64,000 nt of DNA from Glandiceps talaboti (taxonomy: Eukaryota > Hemichordata > Enteropneusta > Spengelidae), in assembly GCF_964340395.1 (NCBI RefSeq), contig NC_135550.1, positions 27,884,176-27,948,175 of the forward strand, given 5' to 3'. The position numbers and the translations under genes are program-made. The first letter of the stretch is position 1. Each line of letters opens with the position of its first letter. Of this stretch, positions 1 to 13,279 are shown piece after piece. The notes beneath the pieces were generated by a model. That model was not told the DNA's origin. It did not search any database and saw nothing but the letters and a program-made list of their open reading frames with translations.

Positions 1-365
1 ACACTCCAATAGCCAACAAGAAAAAATTAAGGAACTCTGACACTAGAACAGCCAACATGGTCATGGAACTTCAATGCTGTTAACACTAGCACAACTTGCA
101 AGACAAGTCAATGAACAGCAATTCTACCAGCCAGTGAGCAGCAATTCTAGATCAGTCAATACGACAGAGTCAATCAACAGCAATTCTAGATCAGTCAATA
201 TGACAGTCAATCAACAGCAATTCTAGAATAACCAATATGACAAAGTCAATGAACAGAAATTCTAGAACAGCCTGGAAGACAGTCAAGGAACTGCAACACT
301 GGCACAGCCAGCATGACAAAATCAATGAACTGCAACACTGGAACAGTCACCAAGACAAAGGAAGG
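1..365. repeat. Degenerate minisatellite, unit about 43 bp
   Basis: The phrases 'cagcaattctagatcagtc' and 'gaactgcaacactgg' recur every 40-45 bases together with 'gacaaagtcaatgaac'. The units have diverged, which suggests an old array, and it may begin left of the window. No coding signal was seen. Confidence 0.6.
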
Positions 366-954
366 TCAAGGAAATGCAAAGAATAGCTCACTTTGATTTT
401 AAACTGCTGACTTTAATTGCCTAACTGCAGTATATCTACAATAAACTACAGATATCAGTCTTGTTATAGATGGCATTACATGCATTTGCTGGCAGTTTAC
501 ACCTTCCTTATCTTTTTAACAGTCCCAAAATGCACCACTCCATGTACGTGATCAGTCCGACTTCCATAACTAATTTCAAGGTTAAACTCCCTTTCCACTT
601 GTTCAATTTTACTGTCGGTCTTTTATGGGATGTACTGTTATGCATTCTAATTCCTTCAGTGTAATTATTAAATATGTCATTTCAAACTGCTAATAAATCC
701 AACTTGACAATATCCTCCCAATATACATACCAACTTACACACCAGTCTTTATATCACTTATCATAACCAAAGTAACATACACATCATCATCTCCTATGCA
801 AGACACATACATCTGGGAATATAGCTAATTCATTGCAATGTTGGTGTGGTCTCTATATATGCATTCATTTCATTTGTTATCATAATGTCATTTTTATCCT
901 ACTTCTCTCCTGTAGAGTGGATATGTGATGACAAATGACACCACAATAAAACTG
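366..954. other. Non-coding stretch, nothing recognised
   Basis: AT-rich sequence with no recognisable exon, RNA gene or repeat. A 64-codon open frame near 470-664 has no similarity I know and no splice context, so I treat it as chance. Confidence 0.5.
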
Positions 955-2018
955 AATGCCTCCCGTAAGGGCAAACCCTGTAGATTTTTCCTCAAACACA
1001 CATTGCTGGAATGCATTCTTATTAAGATATAGCCTAATTACCGAAAATAATTAATTATGCACATTAATCATTAAAAATAAATACTATACCAACAGACTTT
1101 ACAGGATATGTGTGCTTTGTTATGGTTGATGTATGTGTGAAATTATATTGAATTTGAAAATTGCATTCTTAATATATAGCCTAATTACCAAAATCCATTA
1201 ATTATTCAAATTACTCATTGAAACTAAATACTGTACCAACAGATTTTATAGGACATGCGTGCTTACTATGGTTGATGTATGTAACAAATTTTGTGGAATT
1301 TGAAATACATTTGTATGTAATCTTTAGTTATAGCTTAATTACTGAAAATCATTAATTATGCAAATTTCTCATTAAAACTATAAGCTACATCAACAAGCAC
1401 TATAACACATATGCACTTCATTATGTTTAATGTATACACCAAATTTTATATATATAAACTGAATTTGAAGTATGCATTCTTAAGATAGCCTAATTACCAA
1501 AATAATTTATTATGCAAATTGATCATTAAAACTAAAAACTATACCAACATGCTTTAAAGGATATGTGTGCTTTGTCATGTTTGATGTATGTGCCAAATTG
1601 TATGGAATTTGCAGCTTGCATTCTTAAGATATAGCCTAATTACCAAAGCTCATAATTATACAAATTATTCATTAAAACTATAAGCTACATCAACAAGCTT
1701 TACTGCAGATATGTGATATGTTATGTTTTATGTATATACCAAATTACATTGAATTTGAAGTTTGCATTCTTAAGATTTAGCCTAATTACTAAAAACAATT
1801 AATTATAGAAATGACTAGTTAATCTTCTTTGGATGTTTACCAAAATCTGATCAGTTCTTGTGCTTAGCATATGGATGATGTGTAGCAAGTTTCATTAGAA
1901 TCGGTGCTGCAGTTTATTTTAGATATTGTGTCCACAGACACAGACACAGACACAGAGACAGACAGACAGAGACAGACAGACAGACAAAATCATAACATAA
2001 CACTCCCTTACGGCAGGT
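955..2018. mobile_element. Helitron-like non-autonomous element with 148-bp core repeats
   Basis: Six tandem units of roughly 148 bp start near 1013, 1163, 1308, 1470, 1618 and 1762. Each begins with a variant of 'gcattcttaagatatagcc' and includes a variant of 'gttgatgtatgtgccaaat'. They are followed by 'aagtttcattagaatcgg' and a CAGA microsatellite (1930-1985). The ends are short inverted repeats: 'cctcccgtaagggc' at left and 'cccttacggcagg' at right. Core tandem repeats of about 150 bp followed by a tetranucleotide microsatellite are the known layout of DINE/HINE/pearl-type non-autonomous Helitrons of invertebrates. No transposase was seen. The Helitron assignment is inference from layout; the repeat structure is seen directly. 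Confidence 0.6.
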
Positions 2019-4379
2019 AAAAATGAAACTATTTCTACATATATTAGAATTACATCAAATCAAATCATAAAATCTGTTTCATTTTGAAAGTATATTCATT
2101 AGAAGCAGACACATGACCTAAATATCATCATGATCATTATCTTATCAGTTAAAAGCATTGACAGGCGATAAATTGTGTCTGAATATATATAACATACACA
2201 AAATATCGATAGCTTTTAGATCAATATTAAAAGTAATGATATATCAAGGCTTTATGGAATCAAACGACATTGATCAGATTGAGGATGAATTCAAAATACC
2301 CATGTAATTTTGGAATGTCTAGAATATTGAGGACGTGACATAGATGGTACTGTAAACCTGACATTGCCACTTTTTGGATGCCAATTTGCCTTTTGTTATT
2401 CAAAAAGGGGTTTTAAAGTGCTGATCCAATGTTTTCAACTCTTTTGATGACTTTCAATTACAGATTTTCTCAGCAGGCATATGGCATGCAGCTTGCAATT
2501 GTGATTTTTTTTCCTGGAATGAGTGGATCATTAAGTAAATTGTCGATGACAGAAGTACATGGTATATCACTGTCAGCTAACTGTACTTTATGTACATGTT
2601 GCTAACTCCGTGTGAGGTGATCTAGGAATGACAACTGTAGTGCATAACTGACTATCAACCACATTACATACTCAACTCCAGCTGTACAGGATACATTCTT
2701 TACCTATTGTTCATGGCTGAAAGCTGACATAAACAAGTAATGTGCTTTTTGGTGTTGTGACAGGATAACCATCTATTGATTTGATGACATTTCCATGAAA
2801 TGTCTACTTGTTATTAATATTTGGTTTGCCTACAGGGTTGAAAAAAAACCATATATTCTATCATACTAAATAATTCAATATATCACACTCAATTGTAATG
2901 GCTTGCCTTGTAACTTAAATGTTAATAACCTTGCAATAGTACTATTGCCTTTTATACCACACTTTTTACACAAAATTCTACTGTACATTTCATCTACATT
3001 GGCAAGTGGTATGAAAGTATATCATTCACTGTGGGTGGGGTGGGGGGGGGGGGCATAGTGGCATTCATTCTGATCATATTCATGCTTGTTTTCATCAACT
3101 AGTACAAAGCCTATGACTGAACACTGCTACATGTATGCTACACTGCTATGCTGTATTTATCTAACCAAGATGGGATGCAATATCTGACTATAAATAATAC
3201 AGCCACTAAGACTAGAAACCACACTGTCTACATGATTATGCTAATGAATGTGATAACGTATAGGTCAAAGAGGGAAGTCTGGTGTAAACATATGACATTG
3301 TATACTTCTATCACTACTTCCAGTTACAGTGTACTAAATTGACTTTAATGTGTATTCCAAACTGGTCTGCGATATTAATTTACATCAACTACCCATGGAG
3401 TAACACTGGGACACTCACCTTCATGCAAGACCACAGGGATGCTACAGATTTGCTTCATCCTTTCCTATGATGACTCAGTACAAGAACTATGACACTTCTA
3501 CACACACACACACACACTATAATAATCTCTGTAGAACAACTACTTTAACTCTTCCTTCATCATAGTTTACCTGACCAACAAGGAATACCTACATGTACTA
3601 TTTTAATATTCTCTGTAACACTCGTTAATGAATATCTTCAATGATCATGGGTCTTTGTTCATTTGTATTTCTGAGACAGCTATTCCCATAAGAATTACTT
3701 GGCATGATTTCCCAAAATAGTTTCAATATAGTCAGTTGACCATTTCTTCAACACAATCATTTGAATGTTAGAAATGTATGTACTGTCAATCAACCAATGC
3801 TATGTACCAGAATAATTATCATACTTTTATTTTCAATACAAAGAGTCTTGAGTCAGGTCATTGCTATCTTTCACATGTGGCTGTATTTCATAAATGTATA
3901 TTTTAGTACCTTGATTTCTATCTAAGTGATGAAGGTAATATTTGGTGGCCTTTTTGAAAAGGTGAGCCTCATAAGGTGTCCTCAGAAGGCCCATTCAGTA
4001 TGCTAAAGTAACAAAGTCATGCTCTGATAAAATGTTGTCCTTAAGCGACACACAGGAATAATTACTTCAATTTCAAAAATACACAAGTTGAACATGTGCA
4101 GAAAGCTTGTAAGTTTAAATATGCCAAGTTATACTGTGCAAATTTGGTGAAAATAAAATGGCACCAATGCCACTGTGGCACAACTGCTTGTTCTGAATTA
4201 ATCAATCTCATGCTAATATTATCAGTAAATATAACACAATTCGATGCCAAGATTGTCAATATATGTTGCATATTGATTTGCTCAAGTCTATTGGCTTTTT
4301 AAATTCTCTACTGAATGTAATTTTATCTTAACACAAGTGTGTTCTTTTATAGGAAATAAAAACCTGAATGAGTGATTGT
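2019..4379. other. Non-coding stretch
   Basis: No recognisable exon on either strand. It contains a G run near 3042-3052, a short CA run near 3502-3516, and at about 4150-4190 a fragment ('atggcaccaatgccactgtg') of the dispersed family seen in full at 6938 and 47440. It may be intron of the minus-strand gene at 13280 or intergenic. Confidence 0.45.
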
Positions 4380-5285
4380 GACAAAAACAGTGGGGTAAAC
4401 AAGTGTAAATAAGTTTCATAGCAGTGCATTAGAAATAAGGTATCACCATCTAGAGATGCATTAATGAGTTGAAACTAGAGTTGAAACTTTTAATTTTTTG
4501 TACTTTTCGGAGAGCAAACTTGCCATTCTTATGTTAGCAAAGGCCTGACAAATCAAAATCGACAATCAAAGAAGTAAGATTTAACAGATATTGTGTTACT
4601 TTCAGGACAAACTTCAATTTCATCATAGGGAACTCCTATATAGAACAATGCAAGTTCCTGCACCAGCAGGTGAACAATGCAGGAAATGGATATGGAATGT
4701 TATATTAAAACACATGTTGGCTGCTTTTACTCAAGCAACATCGTACGTCCTATTTTCCATCAGGCCTGTGGATCACTTCAATACAGTTGTGGTGACCCAC
4801 AGTCCCTCAAGGAATTAGAACATGATGTTGCTCTTGTGACCAGTCAACATACATATACAATTTCTCATAGATTTGGGGATATAGTAATGATTTTGAATGT
4901 TTATGTTCTGGGACCATTCCCCTTGCAGGTATTGAAGACAAAAGACAAATTTTGGCTATTTGACATTGAAATGTTGGCCAAGGTCAGAGCCTCATTTGAA
5001 GGCTTATCATTCATAATGTGTGGTAGGCAATTGAATTGTGTCTGTACATATAAAACTCAAGCAGATATGAACCAAAATGTGCAGCTTCTCACAAATATGG
5101 CTGCAATTTGGCCATAAAAGTCAAGGTCAAGTAATGAAGCGATGTGCATATATATGTCACCATTGTGCCAAGTTTGGTTGGAATACACTGATGTTCTATG
5201 CATGTCTGAGTAATGAGAATGGACGGACAGACAGACATGGATGGCCAGATAGACACATCTAAATGTAATAGCCCTCCAAGCATTG
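4380..5285. repeat. Dispersed repeat with 'aaggtcaaggtca' core and GGACGGACAGACA tail
   Basis: This copy has 'ttgtgccaagtttggttgg', then 'gcatgtctgagtaatgaga', then a GGACGGACAGACAGACATGG tail and 'taatagccctccaagc'. The same phrases in the same order occur at 28975-29645, 30918-31640 and 35130-36060, so this is an interspersed family. The 146-codon open frame at 4677-5117 lies inside it and looks accidental. The left border is approximate. Confidence 0.55.
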
Positions 5286-6937
5286 CCTGTTGATAGCTAA
5301 AAGAACATTTTGTTGTTCTAATTAATTGTGTATTTTTCTCAAGAAATCAATACTTGATGAGGGTCTTGGAAGAAACCTGCATGCATAGGAACATCCCGAG
5401 TCATCCACAGATTTCACTATAGTCTTGTGCTTTTCTCATATGATACATACTTGTAATCATTTGATCTGAGCAATGCCCAATAGATTCAATACGAAAGGTC
5501 AACATGCTATGACAATCAGACCAACAATGTTTGAGTTTGAATTGTTCATATACACAATTGTACACAAGGCAATCTTACATATATTCACAAACTCACACTA
5601 ACCAAACCCACAGAGGACATGGTAGGCACAACACATGTAGACAGTCTGAACTACTAGTATTTACTGCAGTTTTACATTGTTGTATTTTCCAACACAATTG
5701 ATTACTTTCGACCATTACGCTGTGATAAACCTTAGTAAGTATGATATGCCTGTATTTTTGGATGAGGGCGCTGTACAAACTTGGCAGGTTGTTTATTTAC
5801 CAACTTGGTTATTTGGTGGCATAAATTTGATGTTTGTTGATGTACACACCCACTAATAATATCAATAATAATACAATTTGTCTGTCTTCTGGAAAACTCC
5901 AGGCATTAACAATTATTATCCCTGGCATGGATATATAGCAGCAAACCACCCTTCAAACTTCCTCAACACCCTGAAGGGATACAATCCACTGCAGCCTCTG
6001 GAAGTGCATAGGATTAAAGAATTCACATTGAAACCTCTATCCTACCAGGTCCCCAATTATACAGCTGGGGTGGTTGGGGCATAACCATGGTTCAAATCTT
6101 GCAGAGAGACTTTCGCCATTCAGAATCAAACAGCAGCTACAAGTCTTTACCTGCAACATGCAGATTCCAAGCTGGCCATTTTAACCATTTGACCATTATG
6201 ACTTCACTATTCCCAATCTGGAAACATATATTGTGAAAAGGAGTGAAGTGGTCCCTTCCCTGGAATACTTTGCTCTTTATTTATCTAACTGTACTTTGAA
6301 TTTCTGTAGTCTTTATTTTGTTTACATACTGTTCACAATTTCATTTGTTATCTTTTTTCCTTTTCGGGTGCTACTATGCAAGGCCATACATAAGTGTACA
6401 TAATTTATACTGTGCTTCCAATGTGTTTATTCAAGAAATACACTCTTTGTGTTGAAAAAAGTTTGCAATGTTTAACTTCCAAAACTTGAATCTTGTTCAC
6501 TGAACACAAATAAACAGTAAAGGGTTCCATTTTCAAACAGGACACATTCATCAATTTTGAATGAAGTTGATTAGCATTAGAACTGCCAAAGCTCACTGTG
6601 TTGAGGGCCCACTTTGCATTAGGATCAAAATATAGGTGTGTAAATATGTTTGGCAGAGCTATAGAAAAAGTAGGTCCAGAACAAAAGAATGAGTACATGT
6701 AATCCATATTAAGATAACACTAATGTGATGTCATGGGATTGAAACATAGGTTATGTTAAGTCCATTAGTACATTCTGGTAAATTAATGATGGTAATCATG
6801 GTATCCACATGTAAGTGATATACCGACAATATGTTCAATGAAAAAGGTGTGAATTCTTTTGTTTACACACAACAAGAAATGCAGCAAAGACAAACAAGCC
6901 AGACTGGTGATAGCAGACTGTATTTGGCACAAGGCTT
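5286..6937. repeat. Non-coding stretch with a dispersed repeat at about 5890-6180
   Basis: The part containing 'ctatcctaccaggtcccca' (near 6038) reappears in inverse orientation near 8740-8840 ('tggggacctggtaggata'), with matching flanks such as 'gaaacctctatcc' against 'gcaacctgtatcc'. This is an interspersed element of unknown class. A 100-codon frame on the minus strand at 6405-6707 has no supporting splice signals or similarity. Confidence 0.45.
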
Positions 6938-7906
<969 letters not shown>

Positions 7907-9068
7907 CATTGTAAGATATAAAATTAGTCACGTAATTATAAACAATTTTGTTACCATTGAAAACTTACAAGACCTTCAGAACAAGGTTGATATAAAATGA
8001 ACTGCTGAGATACATCATTTTATACAGCTAAATAAACTTTATTTATAATTAATTTAAAAGGGCTTAATTTTAAAGTTTTAGCTTATTTCCTTTCATAATT
8101 AAATCTTATTCTACAATAATTTTTTTAGTTTATTTTTTAAACAAGCAGTTTCTAGAATTGTATTCCATCGACAATGGCATATGATTCTATTTATTTCTCT
8201 TACTCATCACAAAGTTGTTTGAATCACATTCATGATCTTTAACCTCCAAAACAGCTTGAAAAATTCTTATGTCAACTCAGCAACATTACAGTTGTACTTG
8301 ACATTTGTTCACTTTGTTATATGTCCAGCTGGCAGGTCAGTGCTAAATATGATACAGTACTTGTTATGATGTAGGAAAGAAGGAGGATGAAATTACTTGT
8401 TGTGGGTGATGCCACGGGGCAACCACAAGTACATGTACTGTAGTTTGGGCATTTTCAGCTGACAAAAAATGATTTTACATTTATAACTATGTTTATGACT
8501 ATGTAATTTGTTTTGTTGATCTACGAGTGTCCTTACATAAATGTATTACAATATTGCCTATGTGGAGTAAAATGGACTGCAGGAGAATACTGGATAATGA
8601 ATGCATTTGGTATCTAAATTTGTACAATTTTGCACAAAATTATATGGGATGATGAAAATGAAGCAATAAATATATTTTTTAAAACTATAATTGCTAGTTA
8701 AGAAATGTCAAAAGAACTATGTTGTGCCCCAGTCAATTCAATTAATTGGGGACCTGGTAGGATACAGGTTGCAATGTGAAAGCTTTACTCCTAGGCTGAA
8801 GAAGTACAAAGGGATGTTGTGCTGTTATAGGTCCATGTCGGGGGTACTGACTATAAAGCAATTCAAATACAATGTGGAAAGGTACTGTATAAAGACTGAC
8901 ATTATTAAAATCAAGCAGTATACACAACAAGGGAAAAACACACATGGCTGGTGATTGAACATGTTATTCCAAATAATAATTACTTGATGCTGTGAGGAGA
9001 GCAGGTCTTGTGACAGTACAAGAATTCCATGTGCCTTTGTTAATACTCCTCCTGATCTACATGTATGT
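7907..9068. other. Non-coding stretch with an inverted copy of the 5890-6180 repeat
   Basis: AT-rich, with no exon recognised. About 8735-8870 is the inverse copy of the repeat at 5890-6180. Confidence 0.4.
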
Positions 9069-9459
9069 ATGTTATTCTAGACTCTCTTACAGCCCTCGGA
9101 GCTTCGCTTTACTAAAATTAAAGCTAAACGAATTATTTTGTATGTACCGATGCCAGCTTATTAACCGTACTCGAATATCCTTGTACTGTGCGCCCTCATC
9201 GACCATGATAGAGATAGCCATTCGTTGACGTGTGACTGTGACGCTCCGTGTTATCGCGAAGCCCCGAGATACAGAGCGTCGCAGTCACACATCAATGAAC
9301 AGATATCTCTATGTGGGCGATGAGGGCGCACAGTACAAGGTTGTTCGAGTACGATGGAGTACGTTATGTAGATGGTATCGGTACATACAAAATAATACAT
9401 TTAGCGTCGATTTTAGCAAAGTGAAGCTCCGAGGACTGTGAGAGAGTCTAATGTTATTC
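9069..9459. mobile_element. Fold-back MITE with 9-bp target-site duplication (Mutator-like)
   Basis: The element occupies 9078-9450 (373 bp). Its left end, 'tagactctcttacagccct', is the near-exact reverse complement of its right end. The two arms pair over almost the whole length: 'cggagcttcgctttact' with 'agcaaagtgaagctccg', 'gtactgtgcgccctcatcg' with 'cgatgagggcgcacagtac', and 'gtgtgactgtgacgctc' with 'gagcgtcgcagtcacac'. It is flanked on both sides by the identical 9-mer ATGTTATTC (9069-9077 and 9451-9459). A 9-bp duplication is characteristic of Mutator-like transposases, and long-armed fold-back MITEs of that group are known. The duplication is perfect, so insertion may be fairly recent. 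The body has more CpG than its surroundings. Confidence 0.8.
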
Positions 9460-12400
9460 ATGCCATTGTGTATACTTCCAGGTTTCTGTTATAGCTAAGA
9501 TATCTATAAATATACTAAATATGTATGTAACCCTTGACTTGGATTGTGATGTCATCATTTCTTATGTGGTGAGGTCAAATGTATTCCTAGCTAATCTTGT
9601 TTCATTGACATGTAGATTATCATTCGCCACCATTCTGAACTCTGTCCTCAGCAGGATTGTTGGAATAAAATTCAAATATGGGAACCAGCAACCACAGTGA
9701 TCTAGTGTTAATTAATATGATCACCAACATGTGTTCTGATTGTGAAGATGATTTGAGGGAAGTATAGAATTTTTAGGACAATATACAATTACCCCAAATA
9801 ATTCAACCCAACTCTGGTGACAAGGTGATGAGGTATGAATGACAGGAAAATGACACTGACAACTACACTAATTGCAACAACAAAGAATGGTCATGGGGCA
9901 TAACAAAATCAGTGATTATGAATTATTGAAATAAATAAATAAACAAATAGAAATAAATCTATCTACATGGTAAGTCTACTGACATTACAGTGTTTTTATT
10001 GCCAGACCCTCTTCAGGTAAAGTTCTTGTAAAAGATAATGGCTGTGGCAGGATTAGGGTCACAAAGGAAATAGTAACCATGACTAATCATTACACAGAAC
10101 AGAATCGCCAGCCACAATCTCAATGACTGAATGTCTAATAAATACAGACTAGCAGTAACAGTTTCATGTATTTGGATTCAAAATATAGTGAGATAAGCAA
10201 CTAATATAAGCAAATAACATTTTAATTTTTACAAATTAATATGCTAATTTGCATACTGATAGATGTTGAAACTCTTCATTGTGTTACCTTTGAAGTTTCA
10301 TATACCACATGTCCTAATCAGTTCCCATAGAAACAAAATCATATCAAAATTATGATACTGATTCTTCAGCTATTCTTGTGAATATTAATTAAAGGGATTC
10401 TTGTTTACCAATACGAAGTGAAAGAAAGGGTTAATGATATGGTCTAGATATTCATGAGTGACTTTGTAAGAATCCACCAATATAGAGCACTACATGTATG
10501 TGAGGTTAAGCACATCACTAAGTTATAGCCAGTGGTTGTTAAATATAGATGATGCTTTCAGGACTAGCTTGATGTCACCAGGATTGAATTATGAATTTTG
10601 ATGGTATAATCATTTTGGAATTGAAATCTTTAACCCTACTTATTCAGATATTTATCAGTTGTTGTTTTTTTATCTTAAATATATTAATCTTTCGACATTG
10701 CTCCTAATAAATGTACAATGCTTCCCAACTACATGTACATGCACTTGTTGATGCAGACACTGGAAATAGATATCCTTCAGCCAGCATCTTAAATGAGCAA
10801 TTTCAAGCATAGGTTGGAGTGAGGGTTTGAAGTTTTTTCTACCAAGTTTCAATTAGGTTGTTGTATGCCTGCTTTCTTTGCTTCCAAATGTCACGAGTGT
10901 TCAACACACAAAATAAACTTTTGGTGTTAATACCACACATGCATTGTGAAAACTCTAATACACACATCAAATGACCCCTGTATGGCTACCTCAACTTGTC
11001 AAAAATGAGCCTGTCTGTAATCATCATGATTAGTTTATTATTTCATTCCTTGGCTAATGAGCACTTGCAAGCTATGGCACTCCTTCCCTTGAATTGTACA
11101 TAGTTGTTGGATGAATGCACATCTCTTTAATTGAACAAAAGTATTAGATGAAAGCACTCCCTCCCCTCTCTTAATTGAATATAATTAAGTTATAATTGAA
11201 GAAATACAACGGATTTCATGCTGTTAATAATAGTTTTATACTTCTCAGTTCTATTCTCTAATTGGTGCACTGTGCTCTCCCTAGCCAAACCTGTTGGTTC
11301 AAAAATAAATGTGACAGAAGTGTTGACTTTTATAATATTATGCATACATTGTGTACATCTGACATCAGACATAGTCCAATGAAACAGACAGCTTGTGCCA
11401 GGAAACCAGTTATTAATTTCGTCACACTAACACATGCTAAAAATGGACATCACCTCTAACCTCTATTTGAATTTGTTATACTTCTTATGAACCTTCCCTT
11501 TTTCATGCCATATGGTTTTATATTACATGGCTCATCACTTTTCTGTGCTTACCATTGCAGATATACCAATCAATACCTTTGCCATTACAAGAAGTAATTA
11601 TACCAATCAAATTTTTTCTCTTCAATCTTACTATCCACCTTGATTTCATATTTATTTTTTTTTCAAAACCAAGATATTTATTCATATAATATTCCACTGT
11701 ATATCCCTTAATTTGTTTCAATTAAAATAGAATGGTAGTTTCCTGTCCCATTCTATATCTGGCGATTATTGAGTAAATGCAAGTATCAATCAATCTGACT
11801 ATTATTACAATCTACAATCATTGATCTACAGGTGTATGTTCCATATAGAAGTGTTCTTGTGTTACCAACTCAGATTCTCTCTGTACTGAATGGAATTGTG
11901 TTAATACAAATTCTACCATACGACATCCAGCACGCTGAGATACAGAGTACTAGAAATCTCACATGTTGCAATACTGTATTGATTACAATGCAGGTAGCTA
12001 AACTAGACGACTACATTTAGTGATCAATGAGGCAAACAGTAAAACAAATTTATGTAATATTATGTTACTTACTGGCTCATTAACAAAGAAGTGGAAAATT
12101 AAGCTTAGAATTCATGTAAATCAATAGCATTATTATGTTGCTGTGTAATCATCAAAGATCCACCCACAAGTGTATAATTCATTCAATAAGAAGGCACATA
12201 ACTGTATGTGGATGGTGTCATCATATCATCATTCATTACTTAGCAGCTACTGTATATGCAGATCATGAACTTTATATTATGGGATTCCAAAGAAACTCAA
12301 CTACAAGGTGCTACATTCCTAGTAGTCAAAAACTTAACAGAAACCTTTGCATTGGTTGTGATTTACAGTAGTGGCTAATCTGTCATACTGTCTATTTCAG

Positions 12401-13279
12401 TTGACAATTACTCCCTATCAATCTGTTGAAAACATCATAGTAATGCCACTTGTATTTCTGAGCATATAAAACTTGATGCAGTACAAACACACACAATTTG
12501 GATATGGTTTTTTTTTTCAAAACAATTTGTGGGCAAATATTGCACTACGAAGTTGAAGAGTGGAAGTACTAGTATAAGTATAACATTTAAGTTGTCACTT
12601 TCCAAAGAGTAATATGAATAAGGGTCTAGCCACACCATAATAAACGGGTACACTAATTACAACCCATAACAGACAAGCATTCACAAGCGGAACTTGTTAC
12701 AAACATGGAAATTAAATAAATTAATTGGATTAATAACACTTGTTTGAACTACATATACTTGTATTACATTGCCTGGTTTGATTACAACAGTTTTATTGCC
12801 TCTTTACATAATAGTTCACATTCACAAAGAATTTCAATTTCCCCTGACATTTCATGTAAAGTAAAGATGCCATAAAACTGTCCATATCAAAGTGTGCCAA
12901 GTGTCAGTAATCCAATTCAGTTGTTTACTTTCCCTGTTTGTAACAAGTTTCACTTGTAAATGCTTGTTGCTGATTGCATCTTATCAAAAAACAAAACAAA
13001 ACAAAACAGGTGGGTATGAACCCAATCAAAGGAGCATCCTCTTGCCTAGAAGTGTTGTGTTAATTCAAGTAGTCATACATCATACATTGAAATTGTAAAA
13101 TTGAGAGAGATTAGGAAATTAAATTGTTGCAATAACTCTTTGACACTACTACACGGATTGAATACTACACAGTTCATTCTGCCATATGGTCACATTAGAA
13201 AAGTTGACTTTTGATGAATAACATTTTCTAAGCATATGTCAATATGGGGAAAATCTGGTATAGAAACTTTAGATCTTAC
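9460..13279. other. Putative intron or intergenic DNA, no exon recognised
   Basis: The minus-strand exon at 13280 ends in a good splice donor, so its next exon should lie to the left. I could not find one by similarity in this stretch or further left, so the intron may exceed 13 kb or the following exon may be too short to recognise. Open frames here (60-78 codons) look random. A (CAAAA) run lies near 12990-13008. Confidence 0.4.

Noticed and set aside
4677-5117. 146-codon open frame on the plus strand
   Set aside because: It lies inside the R2-type dispersed repeat, has no known similarity, and the matching copies elsewhere are not open.
6405-6707. 100-codon open frame on the minus strand
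   Set aside because: No similarity I can recognise, no convincing splice sites, and composition of AT-rich non-coding DNA. It could be revisited with RNA-seq.
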